Shown: piece after piece, positions 33,553 through 44,341 of the stretch
Position numbering within the stretch: position 1 is the first letter of the stretch
Layout of the letters: the number at the start of each line of letters is the position of its first letter
NCBI GenBank assembly: GCA_026214975.1
Contig: CM047806.1
Coordinates: 98,355,811 to 98,419,810 of the forward strand
DNA length: 64,000 nucleotides
From: Gentiana macrophylla
Taxonomy: Eukaryota > Streptophyta > Magnoliopsida > Gentianales > Gentianaceae
Reading direction: 5' to 3'
Program-made: the position numbers and the translations under genes
Notes under the pieces: generated by a model
The model's database searches: none
Seen by the model: the letters and a program-made list of their open reading frames with translations, nothing else
Told to the model about the DNA's origin: nothing

Positions 33553-34430
33553 TATCACGGTCCATAAACTTGAAATAGATCAAGCCAAGAAACCAGTTAG
33601 ATAGAAAAATAGGAGCTTTGAGCATGATCGAGTCGAAGCCATAGAGAAAGAAGTCGGGAAGTTATTAACCGCCAGGATAGTAAGAGAAGTGTTTTATCCC
33701 GAATGGCTAGCCAACCCTGTTTTAGTCAAAAAGCCCGACGGCAGTTGGCGTATGTGTGTAGTCTTCACCGACCTCAATAAAGCATGTCCAAATGACTCAT
33801 ATCCATTTCCAAAAATCGACAGGTTAGTAGACTCTACTATCGACTTCGAAGTGTTTGGCTTTTCAGATGCATACAAGGGATATCATCAGATACTAATGGA
33901 TCCTCGAGACGCTGAGAATACGACTTTCATTACGGAATTTGGCACTTTCTGCTATGTAACCATGCCGTTCAGTTTGAAAAACACCGGGGCTACATACCAG
34001 AGAGCAGTCAACAAAATCTTCGCTAAACAGATCGGCAGGTGTATGGAAGTGTATGTGGACAACTTGCTCATCAAGAGTCGATCAATGAACCAGTATTTGG
34101 TAGATGCTCGGGAAGTATTTGAGGTGTTGAGGGACATGAAGATGAAGTTAAATCCGAAGAAGGGCACCTTTGGGGTCAGGTCGGGGAAATTTTTGGGATA
34201 CATGATCTCGAAGGACGGGATTCGAGCGAACCCGGACAAAATCAACACGTTGAAGAACTTGCCTGCACCTCGAAATATAAAGGAAGTACGAGACTTACCG
34301 GTTGAATGGCCGCCCTCAACAGGTTTCTATCGAGATCCACATAGCGCGCACTACCATTTTTTAAAATTCTCCGTAAGGCCAGTCCTTTCCATTAGGATGA
34401 AGAATGTCAGACAGCCTTCGAGGATTTGAA
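33553..34430 (+). pseudogene. Reverse transcriptase of the Tat element, catalytic Asp changed
   Basis: The frame from 33689 is open for 246 residues. It shows NPVLVKKPDGSWRMCVVFTDLNKACPND, YKGYHQILMDP, TTFITEFGTFCYVTMPFSLKN and then VYVDNLLIKS at 34051-34080. The family has YVDD; here the second Asp is Asn (codon aac), one G to A change, which would abolish catalysis. The thumb GKFLGYMISKDGIRANPDKI is intact. A frameshift after about 34290 ends the ORF early. A TAG at 33602-33604 lies upstream at a usual Gln position. Confidence 0.92.
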
Positions 34431-35290
34431 AGCCTACTTATCGGAACTACCCACTCTCACTTCACCTCGAGAAGGAGAGAAATTGTTGGTTTACTTGGCA
34501 GTATGTGAAGAAGCAGTGAGTGCGGTTCTAATTCGGGAAGGGGTCCACGGCCAAGTGCCAATTTATTTTGTTAGTAAAGCATTGCATGGACCCGAGATCT
34601 GATACTCACCAGCAGAGAAGTTGGCGTTATGTCTGGTGCATGCCTCGAGAAGACTGAGGCCGTATTTCCAAGCCCATCCCATCACGGTGGTTACTGACCA
34701 ACCACTGAAGTAGATCTTAGCAAAGCCCGACACTTCGGGTCGATTAGAAAAATGGGTAGTGGAAATGGCTCAATATGACATCGAGTTCGTGCCTCAAACT
34801 GCGATTAAGGCCCAGGCCCTGGCAGATTTTTTAGCCGAAGGAATTTCCATCCAACTCGAGAAAGAGAAGCAAAGTACCGAAGAACAGTGGACTCTCCAAG
34901 TCGATGGGGTGTCAAGAAAAGAGGGGGCAGGAGCCGGACTCCTGTTAATCAGCCCGAAAGGTCAAGAGTTTCCATACGCCCTTCGGTTTGACTTCAAGGC
35001 AACGAACAACGAGGCTGAATACGAAGCTATGATCACAGGTCTGAAACTTGCTTTGAAGTTGGGAGTCGATAATCTACTAGTGTACAGCGACTCGCAGTTG
35101 GTGGTGAATCATATCAGGGGGGAGTATGAAGCCAAGGAAGAAACCATGAAGAACTACCTAACAGTGGTGCAAGGCCTCATACCTAAGTTCAAATCAGTTC
35201 AGATCGAGCAGGTCCCCCAAAGTTAGAACAAGAGAGCCGATGCATTATCTAAGCTAGCTTCGAACTTCGTCTCGAGAAAGAAAGTCTAAG
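34431..35290 (+). pseudogene. RNase H region of the Tat element (two RNase H-like segments)
   Basis: 34431-34760 corresponds to the RT-linked RNase H with EKLALCLVHASRRLRPYFQAHP and VVTDQPLK, interrupted by TAG at 34711-34713. From 34759 the second RNase H-like domain is open: QVDGVSRKEGAGAGLLL, NNEAEYEAMITGLKLAL and LVYSDSQLVVNHI give the D-E-D acids, and RADALSKLAS gives the fourth Asp after a TAG at 35224-35226. A second, archaeal-type RNase H is a known mark of the Tat lineage. Confidence 0.88.
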
Positions 35291-36580
35291 TCGAGTTATT
35301 GACAGACAGAAGCTACAAGGAATCAGAAGTGCAGCCGATCACTCAACAGGTGACTTGGATGGATCCAATAGCCCTTTACCTTAAGGACAGAATTCTACCG
35401 TCCGACAAGGTACAAAAACGAAAAATCCGACTTCGGTCAGCACGGTATGCTTTCTTTGACTCCATCCTTTATCGAAAATCTTTTGTAGCGCCATGGTTAA
35501 TATGTGCATCAGAAGAAGAGAGTGAATATCTTCTCGAAGAAATTCACAGAGGGGCTTGTGGAAACCATTGCGGGGCTAGGATGCTTGCCCGAAAATGTAA
35601 GCTAGCTGGGTACTTTTGGCCGTCGATGCAACGAAATGCGAACCACCTGGTTCAGAGGTGTAGGACTTGTCAAATCCATGATAATATCACCCATCAATAG
35701 GCCTAAGAAATGAACGTCAGCTCGGCTTTTTGATCAATGGGGCGTCGACATCATTGGACCCTTACCCTGAGCTCCGGGTAACAACAGGTACGTGGTCGTC
35801 GCAGTGGACTACATCACGAAATGGGTCGAGGCCAAGGCTTTGACCGACATCAGAGCAGCGACCATCAAGAAATTCTTGTAGGTCGATATTTTATACAGGT
35901 ATGGAATTCCCAGGGCTCTGATCTCGGATAATGGCACTCAGTTCGAAGACCGAAAAGTTATAGAATGGTGTAACGAATATAATATCAGTCAACACTTCAC
36001 CTCGGTATCTCACCCACAAGAAAATGGTCAGGTCGAGCAGACAAATCGACAGATCAAGCTAGGGTTGAAAAAGAGAATAGAAGCCGAAGGTCGAGATTGG
36101 GCAGCGCAACTTCCGATCATCCTATGGTCGTATAGGACAGCTCCAAATTCGTCGACAGGAGAAACGCCTTTCTCTCTGGTCTACGGATGCGAGGCAGTAA
36201 TTGCCGCCGAGATCGGTTTTCCCTCCCCTCGAGTTGTAGCCTACAATATCAAAACCAACGATCCCAACCTTCGACATGAAAAAGATAGCGTTGAGGAGCG
36301 AAGAGAAATAGCTTCAGCTCGAATGGCGAGATATAAATAAAAGATCTCGCAATATTATAACTCCAGGTTCAAGTACAAATACTTCAAAGTCGGAGATTTG
36401 GTCCTCAAGAAAATGAAGCAAGCCGGCAAGAAGCGACTGGTAAGTTAGACCCGAATTGGGAAGGTCCATATCAGATCTTGAAGGTTCACCCTAAAGGATC
36501 CTACCAACTCAGACAAGCAGATGGAACCACGGTTCCTCGAAAATGGAACGCCAATAATCTGAGGAAGTATTACGTTTAAT
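35291..36580 (+). pseudogene. Integrase of the Tat element
   Basis: The zinc-binding region reads EIHRGACGNHCGARMLARK and CRTCQIHDN (35540-35685). The core has WGVDIIGPLP, ALISDNGTQFED and HPQENGQVEQTNRQIK, so the D-D-E triad is readable. PIILWSYRTAPNSSTGETPF and the C-terminal GDLVLKK ... GKVHIRS segment follow, ending near RKWNANNLRKYYV in a shifted frame at about 36535-36578. Stops occur at 35698, 35770 and 35879-35881, and at about 36338. Five of the element's stops are TAG at expected Gln sites. Confidence 0.9.
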
Positions 36581-37348
36581 TAATCTTTATGTCAATTTGT
36601 TCTTGTTTTCACATTTCGTAATAAGTCTGTTTGACAATTTCGTGAATGTTCTAATAAACATGTCTTTTTCTGAGATGCTTTTATGTTTGTTTGGATCTAC
36701 AACCTTAACATTACGAGTCTAGTGCGATACAAAATGTCAAAGGCAATGCAGTCGACTACGAGAAGGGAACATCCGCAAGTCGGATCCTTCAATATAGCCA
36801 AAAAAGCAAAACGAGCCTAATAGGCAAAAAATGCTAAGGCAAAGGGAGAGTTCGCAAAGTTGGACCGAACGCCCAAAAAATAGACCAGCCAAAAAGCAAA
36901 ACGAGCCTAATAGGCAAAAAATGCTAAGGAAGAGGGACAGTTTGCAAAGCCGGACCAAACGCCCAGAGAATCGATCCATTTATGGCAAAACTAGTCTGTG
37001 AGACAAAAAATGCTAAGGTGAAACAGGTCGATCTCTATTAAACTAAACTCACAAGTGCAATAAGAACCAAAGGTTCATAATACACTTGGGGGGCAACAAG
37101 ACATCGATAAAGCAAACAGCAAACAGAGCTAGAGGCTCGACAAACGAAGAGCTAAAAAACATCTAAACGTGAAAGATAGACAACAAAAAGAAAATAAAAT
37201 ACTGCAAAATTGAAGCAAATTTAAAGCAAAATCAATATAAAATAAGGCCAGGTCGAAAAGACCAGCCATAACAAGGCAAAGTATAATATTACAGATCAAA
37301 TTCAAGTTAGAAGAACCAAGTTCAGAAGGTCGAATAAAAAAGAACAAC
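36581..37348. other. Tat 3' non-coding region left of the nested insertion
   Basis: No ORF of note. It contains the 91-bp tandem repeat and an agaaccaagttcag block that recurs at the far side of the insertion. Confidence 0.6.
36797..37020 (+). repeat. Tandem repeat with 91-bp unit in the Tat 3' region
   Basis: Units start at gccaaaaa (36797 and 36888), and a partial third copy begins near 36983. A more diverged copy seems to precede them (36730-36796). Unit landmarks are aacgagcctaataggc, aaaaaatgctaagg, gcaaag.(t/c)ggacc.aacgccca. Such arrays in Tat 3' regions are known sources of plant satellite DNA. Confidence 0.85.
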
Positions 37349-37355
37349 AGTTAGG
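37311..37355 (+). repeat. Left copy of the long duplication flanking the nested element
   Basis: aagaaccaagttcagaaggt and the following 25 bases match 59930-59974 with about two substitutions. The partner copy starts exactly at the LTR end. Confidence 0.85.
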
Positions 37356-38820
37356 GATTTTATCTAACAAAACAACAAGTAATAAATTTATAAATCCGGT
37401 ATACCCCAAGTGTAGGGATCGTAGTACAGCGACTAATACCGGAGTCGGTCACAGGGAATCGGGGTATCTAGTTAATTAATTTTCCTAAGATTGATACTAC
37501 TATTATGAAAACCTAAAATAACAAAACGGAAAATAAACTGGACAGAGGATTGTCAGTCTAAAGCCAGGAAGGATAAAAGCGAAAACGAAATCTAAACTAT
37601 AAACTATAAAATAAACAGTAAACAAGAAGATGATCATGGTGATTGAACAACGAACAAACAATAATCCACCGTTCCCGCAACCCTCTATTTCCTCTCTAAA
37701 GTTATCTTGTGACGATTTAATTAAAGATGTGGTCCACCTAACGGAGGTATGAATTCCTACTCTCGTAGATAATTCGCCTATCAATCTCTCATCTCTCGAT
37801 ATATAAGATCGACGCTCTCAAAACGAGGTGTAAGATCTCTCAATCTAGCAACCTAGATATTCAACCTATCAACTCTCGTTATGTCAAGGTTAAAAATCCC
37901 ATCTTTCCCATGGTGATCTAAGGTTTACACCGACTCTCGTCATACGGTAAACATCAATAAGCAATACATCTCTCGATATCGATTGCATAACACATAAGCA
38001 TAGAAAAGATACAACTTTAATCAAATTCACAAAACAAATCTAGATTGAAAATAAAGAACCTGCTGAAACGAATTCACATGGTTTGAACAATTGCTCAGCC
38101 TCCAAGCATTCAGCATAAAACAGCAAAACGAAATAGAAAACGGAAAAGAAACAAGAAAAATCGCAACCCCAGCCTCCCCTTAGGGGGCTGGGGCCGCCTA
38201 GGGTTTTCTCCTAATGATTGTGTATCAATAGGTCTCAATAATGTATCCTTATGGTTGAAATTCGCGCTGCTATTTATAGAAAAGTAAGTCGGTTCTCAAA
38301 GATGTCGGCCGTGGGCGCCCGTCCGAATTGTGGGCGCCCGCCCGGATGCCTTGACTTGCTTCAGACGCCCATCCACTCGGGCCCAAACTCTCTCGAATCA
38401 ATTTTCTTCACACGGACGCTTGATTCAATATTCGACGCCATCCAGGATGAGACGGGACTTGGACGCCGGTTCAGCTGGATCCAAATTCGAAATCTTCAAC
38501 TCTATCTCTTTTCTTCTAGCCAATTCCATCCTTATCTCTTTTCCATCCATTAAATCCGACATTTAGCTCTTTTTGATCATCTTTTGAACCGCAATTATGC
38601 ATCTACACGTCATCAAAAACATCGCAAAGTGTAATAGTATTCAAATAAACATAAAATCATCAATAAAACACATAAATTAACCAATTTTGCGAATAACTCG
38701 TTAAAAACCTCATTTACTCAATAATTCCATTAAACACTCGTTTCTTATGCAAATTATACAAATATGAGGGGAATTATCATAAAATATATCCTTATAAAAC
38801 GTATAAAATCACCCTTAACA
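37349..38820 (-). repeat. 3' LTR of the non-autonomous element
   Basis: It is co-linear with 58456-59929. Its left end reads agttaggg where the other LTR has tgtcacgg, so the terminal TG is missing. The promoter motif region (38311-38475) differs from the partner at many CAG/CTG-related positions. Confidence 0.92.
38270..38470 (-). promoter_or_regulatory. Promoter region of the 3' LTR (TATA plus altered motif cluster)
   Basis: The TATA box ctatttatag (- strand CTATAAATAG) is at 38270-38279. Upstream lie gggcgcccgtcc (38313-38324), gggcgcccgccc (38332-38343), agacgcccatcca and gacgccggttca, corresponding to the ggacgcccgtcc copies in the 5' LTR. Confidence 0.65.
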
Positions 38821-38860
38821 ACTCCCCCACACTTAGCTTTTGCTCGTCCCGAGCAAAACA
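38821..38860 (-). promoter_or_regulatory. Polypurine tract and hairpin of the non-autonomous element
   Basis: On the - strand TTTTGCTC-GGGAC-GAGCAAAA forms an 8-bp stem, then GCTAAGTGTGGGGGAGT abuts the LTR. The arrangement is as at 7307-7339. Confidence 0.88.
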
Positions 38861-39096
38861 AAACGAAAATTAGGGCTCGAAACAAAAACAGACATCTCAG
38901 ACAATATAGCATAGATCCAATAAATCAGAAGTTCACCACTGTGTGTGTGCAAAGCCATGGAAAACTTCCACTAAATCCAAACTTGAGAAACTCAAAGCAA
39001 AACTAGCTAATACCCCCTCGTAGACTAGCAATAACTGACACTCATAAGATGTACCCTACAAACGTAAAATATCCCGAAAAGAATGATCGAATATAT
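38861..39096 (-). other. Internal 3' end of the non-autonomous element, left of the inner insertion
   Basis: It resembles the antisense of 7060-7300 in the + strand Athila element (for example gatgtaccctacaaacg against 7107-7123). No coding capacity. Confidence 0.7.
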
Positions 39097-41272
39097 TGAC
39101 AGACCTAAACCTATCCCTGAGAACGGCGCCAGAAATCTGACTGACGTTTTCTGGGTTAAACGATCCTAACCGGCAGTGTACCGGGTCAAACTGTAGTGCT
39201 AGTATGGTGAGTCAGAGTATCGTATCCATAGGGAACTTGGTAATTCTTCTAAGTGTGGTTAAACACCAAAGAGCTGTTATTAACTCGATCTAAACCGCAA
39301 TTTTATAAAACAGATCACTACTATTCTAGTCAACATAAAATAAATACGAAAATTAAAAACTATACTAACATGATATATATAAATACATAAATATATATAG
39401 ATCTGCATAAACTGCAATTTATATATATAGATATAAGTATATATAGATACCAAAATATTAAACAGAAAATTTTAGAGAACTGGCCAAAACTTATATAATT
39501 GGTTTATACGATCTTTCGATTAAATGAAATGTGTTCGATCTCTCCTTTTATTTTAAGTCCAATTGAGTAAATGAAACGTTGCACTCCTGAGGTAAACAAT
39601 TCCTCCTCACACAAGCGTATGAAATTGTCATATGTCCATTGCATCACCCAAGGTCCACAATCGTTACGGTTTTTCCGAACAGTCCCGAGTACAAATCTAC
39701 CTTTAGATAAAAGGAGTCATTCCGCTCACAAACGGTCAATTTTATTTAAAAGGCTCCGGTTGTCAAAGCCGGACGATTCAACTTTCCGGTTTAAGTTTCA
39801 ATTAATCGATGATTTAACATTATTACGATCTCGAGTACAAATTATAATAAAATTCATTTCTCCCAAAACAAATCTACCCCGGTAGAAATCGGATTCCGTT
39901 ATCACGTTATTCACACGGCCAATTTTACTCCTCCGGTTTTTCTATCTTTTATCTCATATCCTCGACTACGAGGCGCCAATTCATAATTAGATTATGAATT
40001 CTCGATCGATTAAATATGTCAATATTTAATATGATAAAAATAGAAAAAGATTCAATTAACTCAATTTTTATCATTTTAACTTAACAACATTTCTTTAACT
40101 AAAAGATCGAAATAAAACCGATTACATAGTTTTGGCCAAGATTATATTTAGCCTAAAAACATTATAACAACGAAAAAATAAAAACAAACATAAATACTTA
40201 AGAAAAGTTACCCGAATACGGCAGTTGATTCGTAAATCGTATTTTTGGACATTACAACTTCTTCAAAGAAACCGACTTCCGAGATTTTCCCGAGCATTAT
40301 AACGATACTAAAACTACATTATTACGGCGTAAGGCCTTATTTACAACTACAACTAAAAAAAATAAAAAGAAAAGAGAGAAGAGGAGAATATATATATGAT
40401 ATGGTGTATATATATTTGGTACCCTCGAGCTGTTCTCTGATCAACTCTTTATATAGGCAAACTTCTCAAGGCCGGACCGGTCCGAGATTAAGCCGGATCG
40501 GTCCGGACTAATGATTGCTTCCACTCCTGATTGCAATCAGCATGTGCGGTGAAGATATTTATTTTTTATATATAATTATTAAACTTCTAAAATTCATATC
40601 TCAGATTCGGACCTCCAAAATTGCAAACGAAATGCCAAAATTAAGGTCTCGAGAAACTCTACAACTTTCATGAAGGACTCTTCTTCAGATAACGCCTTCT
40701 TGATTACCTCGTGTTCCTCGAAGCTATTTCGGGATTTTTCTTAACCCAAATCGATTAGCCACTTGATCACCTGTTTAAGTTGTAGACCTCCAATCTTCAT
40801 AATTTAAATTGCATTGGAAAGCTTTCGGTAAAATCTACAACTTTCGTGAAGAACACTTTTCTGAAAATATCGCTTTGATGAGCCATTCGCTTGTCGAAGA
40901 CATTTTCTATTACCACTTAACCAGATTGAGTGGCCACTTGACCACTTAAGCTATTCAATTGACCATTTAAGCTCGTGGCACTCTCTAAATCATTCCGAGA
41001 TATGATTGTACTTCAATATGTCGATTCTCGGGTCTCGGGTTATAAACCGCAATAAAATACCACAAATACCCACGTAAATCGACACTTACACTCCGATTTA
41101 CTAAAATCGGTACAAAATTACAACCTTTTACTATTTTTACTACTAACTACTCTAAATTATAAAGATTAACATTTTATACCAATTATATCATAATTTCATA
41201 TATTTTATATAGAATTCGTTGATAAAACATAATAATATAACGTATATTTAATCATATAAAAATAATACATCA
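39097..41272 (-). repeat. 3' LTR of the inner Athila element
   Basis: It matches 53370-55543 throughout. In + orientation it starts tgacagacctaaacc and ends aataatacatca. Many of the differences from its partner lie at CAG or CTG (first 150 bases especially). Confidence 0.93.
40445..40506 (-). promoter_or_regulatory. LTR promoter: paired CCGGACCGGTCCGG motifs and TATA box (3' LTR)
   Basis: TATA box ctctttatatagg at 40445-40457 (- strand CCTATATAAAGAG). Upstream on the - strand, ccggaccggtccg (40472-40484) and ccggatcggtccgg (40493-40506), 21 bases apart, are GC-rich palindromes in an AT-rich LTR. Confidence 0.7.
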
Positions 41273-41310
41273 AATTAGTCCCCACTTAGCTTTTGATCGT
41301 CCCTCGAGCA
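41273..41310 (-). promoter_or_regulatory. Polypurine tract and hairpin of the inner element
   Basis: On the - strand TTTTTGCTCGAGGGACGATCAAAAGC precedes TAAGTGGGGACTAATT at the LTR. The hairpin is imperfect compared with the other two elements. An extra GA in the loop and a C to T change weaken it. Confidence 0.75.
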
Positions 41311-43006
41311 AAAATAAGTTGTAATAAAAGATAGTATAATTTGATCGATTTCAGCTTTTAATGTAATTTATATTGTCAATATTATAATTATATTAGCTAT
41401 CTTAATTTAAAATCTTAAGAAGACAGAAAGAGTATATAAATTAATTAACTTAATAATCAAATATTATTTAGATAAAATTGTACATGTAATACTTAATAAG
41501 TATAAATAAAATATTAGAATTATTTTTAATCGCAACTATTATGAAATCCTGGAATCGGAAACTTGGTTAGGTAGTTGACAAAAATGGCTTATAAAGTTTA
41601 GGTTCAAGATGTTGGTTAATCGGAAAAAGGGAAATCAAAAAGAGAAAGAGGCAAGTCGTACGTACCTTCATCTTCATATTCTTGAAAAAAACGTAATCTC
41701 GATTAGTAACATCCTCTTATTCCAACTATTTTTATTATTTTTTTTTTTTAAATTAAGAACTAAAAGCGTGAGTGTGTGTAGAAAATCAAACTTACAGCAT
41801 TGCTTCATCAAGATTGATCGAGTACTACTCTTTCGATCGAAAATTACAAGTCCGGTTTTCTTAAACTTGTAATAATTCCCGAGATCTTATGATTCAACTT
41901 TTTCTTTTTCATTTTATCTTGTGCCTTCATTCCCAAAGAATAGGACATTTCTAGATAATACCCTAGCCGACTACTATCATCGTGCAATCGGGAGCTTAAT
42001 TACCTCATATAGTGATATAGGACATTTCATGATAATACCCTACTCACTCCAATCATTGGTAGCTACAACCGATATATTCTTTTTTATTTTTAAGTTGTTA
42101 ATCACGAGATAAGGAAGATAATTGATATTTGATTAATTTGTAAATATGGTGCTTCGTTCGTTTAATTTAGAATATTAATATATCCGAACTTATTACCAAA
42201 ATCGACTATCTTGCAAGTGTCATGAGGTAAGATCGAATATACTAATACTTATCTAATCTTTCCAATCTCAAAGATATACTAAAACTTAACTTTTATGTCT
42301 TCATTTCTTTTTATAAGACGCATAAACTTATGGAATTTCAAGGAAATGTAGACCAAAATTAGCTAAAGCTTGGTTATTTAATCACAATTTACAATTTTGA
42401 GTGAGGTCTTGATCACTCTAATCAAGGCTGAGGTAGGTTATTTGGCTATAGTTATATTTTTGTGGTGCCAAAAATCAACATACTTAGTCCAATTCCAAAC
42501 TCATAATTCATATTGAAAATGATTCTAAAAATTTTTACTTATAAATATCAACATATTTATATAATTTCATAAAAACAATATCTAATATTAATTACTCAAT
42601 TATATAAACTTAAAATCTTATTAAAATCTAAATTAGACATATAATATAATTATTTTTAACTATTTTTCAAAATTTTAATGAATTTTCTAACCTAACTCTA
42701 CTCCCCACTTACTTAAGTGGCATCGTCCGATGTTCAATGAGTAGTAAAGAAGTAGGTTCGAAAATAAAATTAAAATTATCTATTATCGTTATTTTTCTGA
42801 TTTTATTTTAGCGTATACTAATTGTATGATTAAAAAAACAAACAAACTTAAAAAACTAAGACATATATATTAAACAAGATACATTATTACAAACTTAAAA
42901 GAAAAACGTAAACTTAACTAAAGAAACTTCAAACTTAACTTAATTTAACTTATTAAAACTTAAATATCACCAACAAACCACCAACAACTCTCTAGATGGT
43001 AGACGA
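41311..43006 (-). other. 3' non-coding region of the inner element
   Basis: AT-rich, with no recognised ORF. A conserved tandem pair lies at 41939-42060. Around 42700 a second run ctccccacttactt reads AAGTAAGTGGGGAG on the - strand, a possible internal polypurine-like tract as at 6302. Confidence 0.6.
41939..42060 (-). repeat. Conserved tandem pair (ataggacatttc units) in the inner element
   Basis: aataggacatttctagataa at 41939 and ataggacatttcatgataat at 42017 each continue with taccctas and a ctcc.atcat-like end. The same pair is at 55727-55860 and, reversed, at 6760-6915. Confidence 0.75.
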
Positions 43007-43814
43007 TCAACCCGGTGTATCAACCGGTAACAACCCAACTCGACTATCTCTAGATGGAAAAATTTCATCCGTTTCCAGCTCCTCTACCCCATTCAGAAGA
43101 ATACACAAACGTGATATCATCCATGAATTAGGCATAGGTTTCCCCCTACTACCTCTCGTGATCGCAAACTCCAACACCGCCCTTGAATCAATATACCCCA
43201 ATCGACAAATACACCGAATGCCAAAGCAAAAAGTAGAAGCATTTCATTCTCAGCCAAACTTCCAAAATCCCAGGTGGGATAAACTCGAGAATTTATAAAA
43301 TGCTTCCACGCCTTTAGATGTGGAAGTAGAGCTCGTGTTGACATGTCGTGATTTGTATCAAATAGTGGGAACAGACATTGGAACGACTCGTGTACTTTAT
43401 TCAAATGATTAGAGGGATTTTGTAGTCCCCATTGCATTTCAAAATGTGGCATCGTAACTGGTGGAATTTCAAAGATTTGGTTGATAACAGATGAAGAGAA
43501 GGGAACAGCCACTCCTCTTACTAGAACAATCTGAGTGATATCGACCATAGATGTCGTCATAAGTGCAGAATAAAATTCTCGCACTATTGAGACGTTTATC
43601 CGTCCTCTCGGTGTACTGACAAATTTTTTCCAACCAAAACTTCGAATGATAGTTTTTCCCCATTGATCAAGCTTGTCGAAATTTAAACCTTTCTCCAATA
43701 GATTGAGAATTTGCAAAACGATTGTGTAAAATGATACTCATTAAGCTTGAGATTCCGGATGATCCGTGTATGAGGCTCGTAAGAATTAATCGACGGTGAT
43801 GAGTGGTTCGACAT
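43007..43814 (-). pseudogene. Extra ORF beta: plant retrotransposon ORF of the PF20167/ATHILA type
   Basis: A likely start is ATG at 43814-43812. After a frame change the longest open part (43716-43117) reads WGKTIIRSFGWKKFVSTPRG, then IVREFYSALMTTSMVDITQIVLVRGVAVPFSSSVINQIFEIPP, and LAENEMLLLFALAFGVFVDWGILI. This matches my memory of the putative plant transposon protein family often found beside Athila and Tat pol genes. Function is unknown; it is not recognisably an envelope protein (no signal peptide or terminal membrane span). The last part (43201-43007) is in another frame. A paired GC motif (43963-43995) lies about 150 bases upstream. Confidence 0.7.
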
Positions 43815-43962
43815 TTAAAATTATATAAAACAGAGTTGAAAGTAAAAGGAAAGGTAGTGAATGAATGTTTACTCATGCCCTTACTTCCTTTAATAGATGA
43901 AAAAATGTACATACGTGGATGCATTAGACGGACTCAAGAATGACTCACCCTTTTTTCTTCAC

Positions 43963-43995
43963 GGCCCGGTCCGGGAATATGCCGGCTCGGTCCGG
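43963..43995 (-). promoter_or_regulatory. Paired CCGG(N)CGGTCCGG motif upstream of ORF beta
   Basis: ggcccggtccggg (43963-43975) and ccggctcggtccgg (43982-43995), 19 bases apart, match the paired motif of the LTR promoter with 1-2 changes each. No clear TATA box follows. Confidence 0.55.
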
Positions 43996-44341
43996 CCTCA
44001 TCTTACTTTTACTGAGGGGGCAGAGGTGAAAGACAACTTGTGTTTTGTTTTTTTACTTCACGTGCCTAATACTACCTACCTCCTTGAAGATATTGCAAAA
44101 GATTTATATAAATTGATACGAACGGATAAAATGACACATTATATTTTTGTAAAACGACGTAGTAATTCTACAAAAATTATTTTTGGGATTTTTATAGTTT
44201 AAAACTAAACCGATTTAAAATACAAACCAAATTTTAATAAAAACGATTGTAAAATCAAACTTAAACGAAAACAAACCAATATCTAAATGACAAATGTCGA
44301 ATAAAAAGTGCAATAAAAATGTTTAATCAAAATTATTAAAT

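Noticed and set aside
37503..37784. 93-residue - strand ORF with hydrophobic C-terminus, repeated at 58610-58891
   Set aside because: Both copies are the same place in two LTRs. The AT-rich sequence gives a phenylalanine- and leucine-rich frame by chance, and no family is recognised.
42996..43298. ORF on the + strand of 100 residues
   Set aside because: It is the antisense shadow of ORF beta, whose - strand reading has clear family motifs.
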